A stretch of DNA of 64,000 nt, from contig NC_072800.1 in the NCBI RefSeq assembly GCF_028583425.1, positions 94,705,001 through 94,769,000 on the forward strand, written 5' to 3'. Below are positions 62,501 through 64,000 of the stretch, one piece after another (position 1 is the stretch's first letter; each line of letters begins with the position of its first letter). Made by a program: the position numbers and the translations under genes. Below the pieces are notes generated by a model. The model was given only the letters and a program-made list of their open reading frames with translations. It was not told the DNA's origin and searched no databases. This DNA comes from Eublepharis macularius (Eukaryota; Chordata; Lepidosauria; Squamata; Eublepharidae).

Positions 62501-64000
62501 TCACCTGGGCACAGGTCCAAGTGGCAGGCCTCCACCTGGGTGGGAGGCCCCTCACAGTAGTCCCCACCACTCTGTGGGGCAGGGCTGTCACAGGCCCTGC
62601 TTCGGCTCCGCATGCCTCCGCCGCAGCTGACAGTGCAGCCGGTCCAGGGGCTCCACTCCCCCCAGGCCCCGTTTCCTGGAAGAGGGCAAGGGGAACAACT
62701 GGTCCATATCCGGCACAAGCCCCACGCTGCCAATTCCCTTCTCGGGAGCAAGGCCCTGCAGCCAGCAGGAAAAGCTCTCCTCGCTGGTCCTCCTCCTCCA
62801 TAACCGTCTTTGATTTGAGACGCGTCAGAAAGGTGCAAAGGGCTCCATGCTGGTTTTGACTCCACATTGCTGCAGACCACGGCCCGACCCCCACCCTCTC
62901 CTTTGCCCCAGCTGTTCTTCTGGAAAGTTCTTCAGGTTTGCCCTCATTAGAGCCTTTTGCAAAATCAAACAGAAATCAAGTGACACCTTCAAGACTCACA
63001 AACTTTGTTCCACAAGAGGCTTTTGTAAGTCATCAGACACATCTGATTAATCCCAGAATCACCGAAGCTTCTGCTAGAATAGGCTTGGCGCCACTGAGTT
63101 CTATTTTATTTTACTACAAAAGAGTAACGTGGCTGCTACCCTTTGGAAATTAAAGTCTTTTGAGGTACGTCAGATTATTCACTTGACTGTTTGGCAAGTC
63201 TGTCATTGAGCCTGAACCCTTCTGTGCTGACAGCGAGCAGCACACCACGCATTTCTGCTCAGCATGCAGGGCCAATTCTCCACCAAAGCAACAGAAGCGC
63301 CGCAGCAGCCCTGAAACGCCGGCATTGCTGCTGGGGCCCAACTTTTGCCAGCATGTCTGGCCAAGTACAACCTCCTCTGTTCACCCCCACCCACCCCCGG
63401 CACACTGACACCTTCACAGACAGACAGTGAAAAACAGTGGGTTTTTTTCCGTATTTGGGCCAAAAAGGTCTCCCACCCCAGAGCTAGGACAGGAAGAATT
63501 TTTGTCACTGTTCAGCTACACCAACTCTGTCTATAAAGTCAAGAGACTTCCCTGCTGATGAAGAATTCAGTGTGACTCAGCCCCTTGGCAGGGAGGGAAG
63601 GGGCTTTTGCTGCTGCTGCTGCTGAGGCCAGCAGGGGGCCTGGCACCGGGGGCGGGGGGAGACCACATCCAGGGAGGCTGGCAGCAACGGGATGGGGACA
63701 CCAGTCACTGGGCACAGCAGCGGGGGACTGCACTGGCACAGAACAGGAGGCGAGGAGGTTCAGTGCAGGTGTGCCAGCATGAAGGAGAGCCTGCGCCACC
63801 AAACCCTGATCATCCCGGCACCCTTCTTGGCCCTTCCCGCGGAACACAAAACCAGCCACATGAGAAGTGGTCTTCTTTTCCAGCTCAGATGAGAGGGCTA
63901 GTCTCAAAGAGCAGTCGCTGTGAGGAGACACAAAGAGCACTCACTGGCACACGGCTGGACGTGGCAGGGCTTGTCTTCACGCTCCGGCCCAAGGCAGGGC
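17555..64000 (-). CDS. SSPO: SCO-spondin, 3' part of gene (43 exons, continues past right edge)
   Basis: SCO-spondin is a giant secreted matrix glycoprotein made by the subcommissural organ and floor plate. It forms the Reissner fibre in cerebrospinal fluid and is needed for straight body-axis growth. Forty-three exons (w1 at 63945-64000 to w43 at 17731-17753) can be read. Every junction is phase-consistent, totalling about 6,187 nt and about 2,061 residues without an internal stop. The order is TSR arrays (WSxWSxC, CSxxCG) interrupted by eight TIL + VWC-like cassettes, then a C-terminal cystine knot ending CQGGDFSKR, which matches the SSPO C-terminus as I remember it. The N-terminal VWD and LDLR-A regions lie beyond the window. 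Introns range from about 0.1 to 4.6 kb and are full of repeats. An additional exon of symmetric phase could have been missed. Confidence 0.95.
17573..17578 (-). terminator. SSPO: SSPO poly(A) signal
   Basis: AATAAA on the minus strand lies about 150 nt beyond the SSPO stop codon (17731-17733), giving a short 3' UTR. No competing signal lies between them. Confidence 0.7.
17731..18675 (-). CDS. SSPO: SSPO exons w41-w43: C-terminal cystine knot (CTCK) and tail
   Basis: Exons: w41 18545-18675, w42 18228-18378, w43 17731-17753. The first two encode the CTCK dimerisation domain, with [10 protein letters not shown], the YCSGRC (CxGxC) knot motif, LCDCCSYRL and the closing CEC. Exon w42 ends CAA G and w43 supplies only GT plus six codons and TGA, giving ...CSSCQGGDFSKR. 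CTCK domains mediate disulfide-linked multimerisation in mucins, VWF and SCO-spondin, which fits fibre assembly. Confidence 0.95.
19037..19285 (+). mobile_element. tRNA-derived SINE (Sauria-like)
   Basis: The tRNA-like head (GTGTAGAGGTTAAGAGCAGC, box-B-like GGTTTGATTCC) is followed by the body CCCCACCCACCTCACAGGGTG and an ATT-rich tail. It sits in the SSPO intron between w40 and w41. Confidence 0.8.
19630..20950 (-). CDS. SSPO: SSPO exons w38-w40: last TIL and VWC cassette
   Basis: Exons: w38 20784-20950, w39 19906-20001, w40 19630-19690. Exon w38 encodes a TIL-like segment ([17 protein letters not shown]...[17 protein letters not shown]) and the start of a VWC ([11 protein letters not shown]). 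Exon w39 continues with [16 protein letters not shown], and w40 ends with [11 protein letters not shown], the CCxxC signature of a full VWC. Unlike the other seven cassettes, this one is spread over three exons with phase-0 introns inside. It leads directly to the cystine knot. Confidence 0.92.
21141..22799 (-). CDS. SSPO: SSPO exons w34-w37: TIL, VWC-like, TSR
   Basis: Exons: w34 22672-22799 ([15 protein letters not shown]...GCSCPSGQ), w35 22440-22591 (VWC-like: [15 protein letters not shown]...TIIHHECNS), w36 21582-21628 (47 nt: [14 protein letters not shown]) and w37 21141-21287 ([25 protein letters not shown]...KPCSLPDC). The phases are 1-0-2-1-1. Exon w36 is one of four VWC-tail exons of exactly 47 nt in this gene. 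Confidence 0.93.
22125..22220 (-). repeat. Dispersed repeat, 'GGGCCGGTGCCAGGGTTTC' family
   Basis: The minus-strand sequence reads GGGCCGGTGCCAGGGTTTCTGG...GCCTGAGGCGAGATACC and matches the plus-strand copy at 33196-33290. It is probably one end of a DNA transposon. The family name is not known to me. Confidence 0.55.
23584..23745 (-). CDS. SSPO: SSPO exon w33: TSR
   Basis: A 162-nt phase 1-1 exon encodes one thrombospondin type 1 repeat: [24 protein letters not shown]...[12 protein letters not shown]. The intron 5' of it (23746-27865) holds a 3-kb L1 with a nested hAT element and a tRNA-derived SINE. Confidence 0.93.
23860..26885 (+). mobile_element. LINE-1 fragment (L1-B), ORF2, interrupted by a hAT element
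   Basis: A partial ORF2 lies antisense to SSPO. It starts with [17 protein letters not shown], then the RT domain ([43 protein letters not shown]), the thumb ([11 protein letters not shown]) and the C-terminal CWKC/HMWWTC knuckle up to the stop at 26684-26686. The 3' end is AAAATAAAAATG followed by a (TG)n tract. Several stops and frame changes break it, for example before 24124 and near 25175 and 25919. A 255-bp hAT insertion (24521-24775) splits the RT. Excising it together with one target duplication rejoins NWQFMFKQLGEM in frame, so the hAT arrived after the L1. It is a different subfamily from L1-A and L1-C. Confidence 0.92.
24513..24783. mobile_element. hAT-type foldback (non-autonomous) element with 8-bp TSD
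   Basis: The element body, 24521-24775, begins CAGGGCTTTTTTT and ends AAAAAAAGCCCTG. It is flanked by perfect 8-bp target duplications GTTTAAAC (24513-24520 and 24776-24783). The two halves are near-complete inverted repeats, and no transposase is encoded. The TIR start CAGGG and the 8-bp duplication indicate the hAT superfamily. Confidence 0.9.
26876..26902 (+). repeat. (TG)n microsatellite at the L1-B 3' end
   Basis: About 13 TG units directly follow the A-rich L1 tail, a common fate of L1 3' tails. Confidence 0.85.
27356..27606 (+). mobile_element. tRNA-derived SINE (Sauria-like)
   Basis: It starts GAGCCAGTGTGAGATAGAGCAGGACTCTAACC, has the same body as the copies at 19037 and 48105 (CCCCACCCACCTCACAGGGTG) and ends in a GTT-rich tail. 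The head is more degraded than in the other copies. Confidence 0.78.
27866..29722 (-). CDS. SSPO: SSPO exons w30-w32: TIL, VWC-like, TSR
   Basis: Exons: w30 29606-29722 ([24 protein letters not shown]...GECKPG), w31 28803-28941 ([24 protein letters not shown]...LLGCHN) and w32 27866-28068. Exon w32 fuses the VWC tail ([14 protein letters not shown]) with a full TSR ([23 protein letters not shown]...CNPQPC). The w30 acceptor is taken at TAG, immediately before GAGAGGAGTGT. Confidence 0.93.
28440..28580 (+). repeat. Amniote dispersed repeat fragment ('TTAGTCTTTAAGGTGCC')
   Basis: It contains GAGTCCAGCGCCACCTTAAA and, inverted, GTTAGTCTTTAAGGTGCCAC, so it is another two-armed copy of the family at 8035. 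The hammerhead-like core is degraded. Confidence 0.55.
29870..30060. repeat. Two-armed amniote dispersed repeat with hammerhead-like core
   Basis: The arms AAGACTAACAAAATT and AATTTTGTTAGTCTT flank an inner hairpin. Read on the minus strand, CTGAAGA is followed by a GTGAGC/ACTCAC stem, the same layout as the 8146-8182 motif. The copy is degraded. Confidence 0.6.
30345..30490 (-). repeat. Partial foldback-type dispersed repeat ('GTTGCCAACCTCCAGG' family)
   Basis: It contains the family's internal part (TTTCTCCAAGGAAACTGATATCTG, GACTAGTTGTAATTC) and ends near 'GGCAACTCTACC'. Fuller copies lie at 36664, 38943, 43657 and 51207. Confidence 0.5.
30662..31453 (-). CDS. SSPO: SSPO exons w28-w29: divergent TSR and ordinary TSR
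   Basis: Exon w28, 31181-31453 (273 nt), starts like a TSR ([13 protein letters not shown]) but lacks the usual CG after the second cysteine. It carries about 40 extra residues rich in P, S and H before [16 protein letters not shown]...[10 protein letters not shown]. Its donor is the unusual GTGCCT. Exon w29, 30662-30823, encodes a regular [30 protein letters not shown]...SCNTAACP. Both are phase 1-1. The 4.6-kb intron 5' of w28 is the largest in the window. Confidence 0.9.
31725..31875. repeat. AT-rich foldback element
   Basis: CTTTCATTTTTTTAAAAAAA...CCCTTTTGGT at 31733-31774 is mirrored by ACCAAAAGGG...TTTTTTAAAAAAATGAAAG at 31832-31868. It is a MITE-like palindrome in the SSPO intron between w27 and w28. 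The family is unknown. Confidence 0.6.
31955..32160 (-). mobile_element. 5S rRNA-derived SINE
   Basis: On the minus strand the sequence reads GTCAGATCTCAGAAGCCAAG, CAGGGTAAGCCTTGGTTAGT and then GGCAGGCAAGGGCAAGCCACC. The first part is the internal-promoter half of 5S rRNA and the second is the SINE body. A plus-strand copy lies at 55405. Confidence 0.85.
32950..33065 (+). repeat. Amniote dispersed repeat fragment with degraded hammerhead-like core
   Basis: It contains ATGCATCTGAGGAAGGTGGC, then CTCACAAAAGCTC and AATTTGTTAATCTT, and ends AACCAACACAGCTGCC. It is the same family as 8035 but single-armed. Confidence 0.6.
33196..33290 (+). repeat. Dispersed repeat, 'GGGCCGGTGCCAGGGTTTC' family
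   Basis: This plus-strand copy of the repeat at 22125-22220 is interrupted by a run of about 19 C at 33250-33268. Confidence 0.55.
33300..34560. other. SSPO intron (w27-w28) interior without recognised feature
   Basis: AT-rich in the first part and then mixed sequence. No exon with TSR, TIL or VWC motifs was found on the minus strand, and no named repeat was identified. Confidence 0.4.
34560..34880. promoter_or_regulatory. GC-rich, promoter-like island inside an SSPO intron
   Basis: A short CpG-rich stretch contains GC boxes (GGGGCGGGGCGGAG at about 34622), an inverted CCAAT (GATTGGCT, about 34683) and a TATA-like CTATTATAA at about 34852-34860. A Penelope-like insertion follows immediately downstream. 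No open frame or exon could be tied to it. It may be a cryptic or retroelement-derived promoter. Confidence 0.35.
34874..35702 (+). mobile_element. Penelope-like retroelement (fossil) with inverted terminal arms
   Basis: Arms of about 230 nt (about 34887-35117 and about 35429-35690) are inverted copies of each other. Between and into them lies a coding remnant (35213-35500, [19 protein letters not shown]...AWFPVLKN). It resembles the end of the GIY-YIG endonuclease domain of Penelope-like polyproteins. The reverse transcriptase is missing. Each arm carries a hammerhead ribozyme motif (34936-34976 minus, 35563-35603 plus). A candidate 8-bp target duplication GTACACAA flanks it (34874-34881, 35695-35702). 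It is 5'-truncated and broken. Confidence 0.82.
36091..38082 (-). CDS. SSPO: SSPO exons w25-w27: TIL and VWC-like cassette
   Basis: Exons: w25 37952-38082 ([20 protein letters not shown]...GCYCPQ), w26 36911-37035 ([41 protein letters not shown]) and w27 36091-36137 (47 nt; [15 protein letters not shown]). Exon w26 ends TG at a GTGGGT donor, and the C opening w27 completes a Cys codon, the same arrangement as in the other cassettes. Confidence 0.9.
36664..36857 (-). repeat. Dispersed repeat ('GTTGCCAACCTCCAGG' family)
   Basis: In reverse orientation it ends GGTTGGCAACC, with the internal motifs GGAACTGATCGATG and CTGGAGATTTGGGGG. It is a non-coding, probably non-autonomous DNA element. Confidence 0.65.
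38432..40414 (-). CDS. SSPO: SSPO exons w22-w24: three consecutive TSRs
   Basis: Exons: w22 40244-40414 (171 nt; [37 protein letters not shown]), w23 39403-39570 (168 nt; [37 protein letters not shown]) and w24 38432-38587 (156 nt; [35 protein letters not shown]). All are phase 1-1. In w24 the CSxTCG core is altered to CSCSF. Its acceptor lies next to a (TCC)n microsatellite that serves as the pyrimidine tract. Confidence 0.93.
38594..38631 (+). repeat. (GGA)n microsatellite adjoining the SSPO w24 acceptor
   Basis: About 12 GGA units, read as (TCC)n on the SSPO strand, lie directly before CTCCCCAG and the w24 exon. They form its polypyrimidine tract. Confidence 0.9.
38943..39163 (+). repeat. 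Dispersed repeat ('GTTGCCAACCTCCAGG' family), nearly full copy
   Basis: It starts GTTGCCAACCTCCAGGTGGG, runs through AATTACAGCTGGTCTCTAGA and GGAGGGTGGACTCTATGGCA, and ends near GGCTGGTGACCCTAG. Five further copies lie in this window. Confidence 0.7.
40780..40885 (-). mobile_element. Partial tRNA-derived SINE fragment
   Basis: The segment CTAGCTCAGCACTGTCTATC...CACCTGGGTCCCTGTGCATG resembles the same reptilian SINE body as 42530-42745, in degraded form. Confidence 0.45.
41020..42211 (-). CDS. SSPO: SSPO exons w19-w21: VWC tail, split TSR, second VWC-like unit
   Basis: Exons: w19 41971-42211 ([40 protein letters not shown]...[30 protein letters not shown]), w20 41341-41493 ([26 protein letters not shown], then [24 protein letters not shown]) and w21 41020-41066 (47 nt; [15 protein letters not shown]). 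The TSR is split by a phase-2 intron after HTRF, unlike the single-exon TSRs elsewhere. The w20 donor (GTTCGT) is weak, but the phase and the Cys codon it rebuilds support it. Confidence 0.88.
42340..42480 (+). mobile_element. Degraded tRNA-derived SINE (Sauria-like)
   Basis: A box-B-like GGTTCGAATCCC and GAATGACCCTGGGCCAAGAC match the Sauria-type SINE head and body. The tail is missing. Confidence 0.5.
42530..42745 (-). mobile_element. tRNA-derived SINE (common reptilian type), minus orientation
   Basis: The sequence runs CTCATGAAGCTGCCTTCTGC, TCTCCAGGGTCTCAGCCGGG, ACTGAACCTGGGTCCTTCTG and TGACCCCTGAGCCAGAG. The final part is the reverse complement of a tRNA-like head containing a box B. 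Confidence 0.7.
43222..43353 (-). CDS. SSPO: SSPO exon w18: TIL domain
   Basis: A 132-nt exon encodes [25 protein letters not shown]...CEPGCRCPD. The cysteine spacing is that of a trypsin-inhibitor-like domain. It follows four consecutive TSRs and precedes the VWC-like part in w19. Confidence 0.92.
43657..43872 (-). repeat. Dispersed repeat ('GTTGCCAACCTCCAGG' family)
   Basis: A reverse-orientation copy with GGTAATTCCTGGAGATTTGG, GGGAACTGATCTCCCTAGTC and GGTTGGTAACCC, plus a run of about 10 G near 43845. Confidence 0.65.
43959..45251 (-). CDS. SSPO: SSPO exons w15-w17: three TSRs
   Basis: Exons: w15 45081-45251 ([34 protein letters not shown]), w16 44553-44762 ([44 protein letters not shown]) and w17 43959-44126 ([40 protein letters not shown]). 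In w16 the TSR is preceded by a short Cys-containing linker ([11 protein letters not shown]). The w15 TSR lacks the glycine-rich CGxG turn. All are phase 1-1. Confidence 0.92.
46247..46467 (-). CDS. SSPO: SSPO exon w14: VWC tail fused to TSR
   Basis: A 221-nt exon begins by completing a Cys codon and encodes [19 protein letters not shown], the tail of a VWC-like unit. It continues directly into a TSR ([38 protein letters not shown]...CQMPDCQ). In four other cassettes the tail is a separate 47-nt exon. Confidence 0.93.
46708..46885. repeat. Palindromic MITE-like element ('AGAGCCAAGCTACAAG')
   Basis: The 178-bp element begins AGAGCCAAGCTACAAGGGAC and ends with the inverted GTCCCTTATAGCTTGGCTCT. 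Its arms are about 80 nt with good pairing, including GGCAAGTGAACAGACTC. It has no coding capacity. I found no convincing target duplication. Confidence 0.75.
47231..47506. mobile_element. hAT-type foldback (non-autonomous) element with 8-bp TSD
   Basis: The body, 47239-47498, runs from CAGGGCTTTTTTT to AAAAAAAGCCCTG and is flanked by perfect duplications GTGATCAC (47231-47238 and 47499-47506). It is the same family as 24521-24775. It also has two inverted halves around the sequence CTGATCTCCAGACAGAGG. Confidence 0.9.
47507..47612. repeat. Half copy of the 'AGAGCCAAGCTACAAG' MITE-like element
   Basis: The sequence GAGTGGAGCGCAAGTGGAGC...CACGTGAGTCTGTTCACTTG and the terminal TAGCTTGGCCCTC match the right half of the palindrome at 46708-46885. 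The left half is absent. The hAT element at 47231 adjoins it. Confidence 0.6.
47691..47845 (-). CDS. SSPO: SSPO exon w13: VWC-like core
   Basis: A 155-nt exon encodes [51 protein letters not shown]. It has the position and phases (0 to 2) of the other VWC-like cores but a longer, cysteine-poor central insert with three potential N-glycosylation sites (NRSS, NSTS, NSTI). A 2.6-kb L1 sits in the intron 5' of it. Confidence 0.9.
47874..47902 (+). repeat. (GT)n microsatellite
   Basis: About 14 GT units lie in the SSPO intron just 5' of w13. Confidence 0.9.
48105..48357 (+). mobile_element. tRNA-derived SINE (Sauria-like)
   Basis: The head GGTGTAGTGGTTAAGAGCAG, box-B-like GGTTTGATTCC, body CCCCACCCACCTCACAGGGTG and an ATT/GTT tail are all present. 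It is the best preserved of the four copies in this window. Confidence 0.85.
48444..51038 (+). mobile_element. LINE-1 insertion (L1-C) with 11-bp target duplication
   Basis: The element body is about 48455-51027, flanked by the direct repeat CAGAAACACAG (48444-48454 and 51028-51038). It is 5'-truncated within ORF2. It starts [20 protein letters not shown] and includes the RT ([43 protein letters not shown]), the thumb and the CWKC/HMWWTC knuckle. Frame breaks include a stop after FADDLLFIV (about 49198), a frameshift at the A-run near 49317-49323, and stops near 49706, 50176 and 50675. It lies antisense to SSPO in the intron between w12 and w13. It is very close in sequence to L1-A. Confidence 0.92.
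51207..51402 (+). repeat. Dispersed repeat ('GTTGCCAACCTCCAGG' family)
   Basis: It starts GGGTTGCCAACCTCCAGGTG and ends GCTAGAGTTGGCACC. It lies 3' of L1-C. Confidence 0.7.
51609..51633 (+). repeat. (GA)n microsatellite adjoining the SSPO w12 donor
   Basis: About 12 GA units, read as (CT)n on the SSPO strand, begin 7 nt after the exon w12 donor GTGGGTG. Confidence 0.9.
51641..51807 (-). CDS. SSPO: SSPO exon w12: TIL domain
   Basis: A 167-nt exon encodes [55 protein letters not shown], a complete TIL domain with the GCxCPxG signature. The donor GTGGGTG is followed at once by a (CT)n tract on the minus strand. Confidence 0.94.
52742..52900 (+). mobile_element. tRNA-derived SINE (Sauria type, different subfamily)
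   Basis: The head GCGTGGTATAGCGGTTAGAG with box-B-like GGTTCAAATCC closely resembles the Sauria SINE consensus. The body is degraded (CTTGTAAGGCTGTTGTCATA). It is more tRNA-like than the copies at 19037, 27356 and 48105. Confidence 0.75.
52990..53139 (-). CDS. SSPO: SSPO exon w11: TSR
   Basis: A 150-nt phase 1-1 exon encodes [50 protein letters not shown]. It is a compact TSR with a shorter third loop than its neighbours. Confidence 0.94.
54206..55955 (-). CDS. SSPO: SSPO exons w8-w10: TIL, VWC-like, TSR
   Basis: Exons: w8 55758-55955 ([22 protein letters not shown]...[28 protein letters not shown]), w9 54983-55079 ([31 protein letters not shown]) and w10 54206-54429. Exon w10 fuses the VWC tail ([15 protein letters not shown]) with a TSR ([39 protein letters not shown]). 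The phases are 1-1-2-1. A 5S-derived SINE lies in the intron between w8 and w9. Confidence 0.93.
55405..55628 (+). mobile_element. 5S rRNA-derived SINE
   Basis: CTGATCTTGTCTGATTTCAG, AAGCTAAGCAGGGTCAACCA and TGGTTAGTAATTGGATGGGA reproduce the 3' half of 5S rRNA, including the internal promoter. The SINE body GGCAGGCAACGGCAAACCAC and CCATAAGTCAGCTATGACTT follows. Sits between SSPO w8 and w9. Confidence 0.9.
56511..56710. repeat. 94-bp hairpin flanked by direct repeats
   Basis: A near-perfect palindrome runs from 56564 to 56657, centred at CAGGCGCCTG (about 56606-56615), with arms of about 47 nt. It sits between two direct copies of a roughly 50-nt sequence: about 56511-56562, then about 56654-56708 (TTTAAGCTGCCAAGACACC / TTTAAGCTTCCAGGACGCC, both ending AACCTTGAGGTAAGAGAAC-like). 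It is non-coding and lies in the SSPO intron between w7 and w8. Confidence 0.85.
57324..58809 (-). CDS. SSPO: SSPO exons w6-w7: two TSRs
   Basis: Exons: w6 58609-58809 ([41 protein letters not shown]...[11 protein letters not shown]) and w7 57324-57494 ([38 protein letters not shown]). In w7 the CG after the core cysteines is replaced (CSACLGQ). Its donor is GTGAAA. Confidence 0.93.
59340..59860. other. AT- and T-rich intronic stretch with short palindromic tandem
   Basis: Long pyrimidine/T-rich sequence (59580-59690) is followed by A-rich sequence and a tandem of TTTCTTTAAAGAAAC palindromes at about 59739-59780. It could be an old retroelement tail in minus orientation, but no coding homology is left. 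Confidence 0.4.
60050..60213 (+). repeat. Dispersed repeat ('GTTGCCAACCTCCAGG' family), degraded
   Basis: It contains GAAATGGCAGCCCCAGAGAG, TGGATTCTACGGCACTGTAT and CAACCCAGAGTGGGCAACCC, matching the second half of the family. A shorter fragment lies at about 61185-61235. Confidence 0.5.
60536..62013 (-). CDS. SSPO: SSPO exons w3-w5: TIL and VWC-like cassette
   Basis: Exons: w3 61934-62013 ([26 protein letters not shown]), w4 60700-60869 ([33 protein letters not shown]...GCNT) and w5 60536-60582 (47 nt; [15 protein letters not shown]). The TIL domain is split by a phase-0 intron between w3 and w4. This resembles the split between w30 and w31, but there the phase is 1. Confidence 0.92.
61085..61235. 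repeat. Composite of two dispersed-repeat fragments
   Basis: The segment at 61120-61172 (GTCTCCCAGGTGCCACTGGACTG...AGACCAACATGGCCACCTACC) belongs to the amniote family at 6660/8035. The segment at 61180-61235 (GTAATTCTGGGAGATCTCCAGG) belongs to the family at 38943. Confidence 0.5.
61240..61930. other. SSPO intron (w3-w4) interior without recognised feature
   Basis: No exon-like motif or named repeat was recognised on either strand. Confidence 0.4.
62505..62675 (-). CDS. SSPO: SSPO exon w2: TSR
   Basis: A 171-nt phase 1-1 exon encodes [40 protein letters not shown]...CHLDLCP, a canonical TSR with all motifs. Confidence 0.95.
62935..63145. repeat. Two-armed amniote dispersed repeat, degraded
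   Basis: It contains AGTGACACCTTCAAGACTCACAAACTTTG, then CATCAGACACATCTGATTAA and CGAAGCTTCTGCTAGAATAG, and ends near AGAGTAACGTGGCTGCTACC. It is the same family as 8035. The hammerhead-like core is lost. Confidence 0.5.
63146..63944. other. SSPO intron (w1-w2) interior without recognised feature
   Basis: Apart from a short CTG-rich run near 63610-63627 (TGCTGCTGCTGCTGCTG), no gene or repeat was recognised. Confidence 0.4.
63945..64000 (-). CDS. SSPO: SSPO exon w1: partial TSR, truncated by the window edge
   Basis: The last 56 nt of an exon encode [18 protein letters not shown], the end of a TSR, with a GTGAGT donor in phase 1. The rest of the exon and the N-terminal part of SSPO lie beyond position 64000. 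Confidence 0.88.

Overview
The window is vertebrate nuclear DNA, most likely from a squamate reptile. The evidence is spliced genes with GT-AG introns, two KRAB zinc-finger genes with CpG-island promoters, and the 3' half of a giant SCO-spondin gene. The interspersed repeats also point to lizards: tRNA-derived Sauria-type SINEs, 5S-rRNA-derived SINEs, Penelope-like retroelement remnants, L1 fragments and hAT-type foldback elements. A gecko is possible, but that is a guess. No undescribed biosynthetic, defence or mobile gene system is visible. The interest lies in how SSPO is built from repeated exon modules and in ribozyme-like and foldback structures inside the repeats.

Layout. 1-5.0 kb: a 5'-truncated L1, unassigned sequence and one LTR-like fossil. 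5.0-10.6 kb (+): a four-exon KRAB/C2H2 gene starting in a CpG island, predicted 515 aa with 10 fingers. 11.6-15.6 kb (+): a second KRAB/C2H2 gene of three visible exons, predicted 490 aa with 11 fingers, also starting in a CpG island. 15.6-17.5 kb: intergenic, with one LTR-like fossil. 17.55-64.0 kb (-): the 3' part of SSPO, convergent with the zinc-finger genes and running off the right edge. In mammals SSPO also lies beside a KRAB-zinc-finger cluster, so the neighbourhood looks conserved.

SSPO. I could place 43 exons (numbered w1-w43 from the 5' side) by protein motifs and splice sites. Their phases agree at every junction from w1 to the stop codon. They give about 6.19 kb of coding sequence, roughly 2,061 residues. 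The protein is a run of thrombospondin type 1 repeats (TSR) interrupted by eight TIL + VWC-like cassettes, ending in a C-terminal cystine knot and a 6-residue last-exon tail. No disabling change was seen.

Repeats fill the SSPO introns: two L1s (one carrying a hAT insertion), 5S and tRNA SINEs, a Penelope-like fossil with inverted terminal arms, two hAT foldback elements with perfect 8-bp target duplications, other palindromes, microsatellites and many G/C homopolymers.

The two zinc-finger proteins are probably nuclear sequence-specific transcription regulators. SCO-spondin is a secreted matrix glycoprotein of the subcommissural organ and floor plate and the main component of the Reissner fibre. 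Nothing suggests the three genes act in one pathway.
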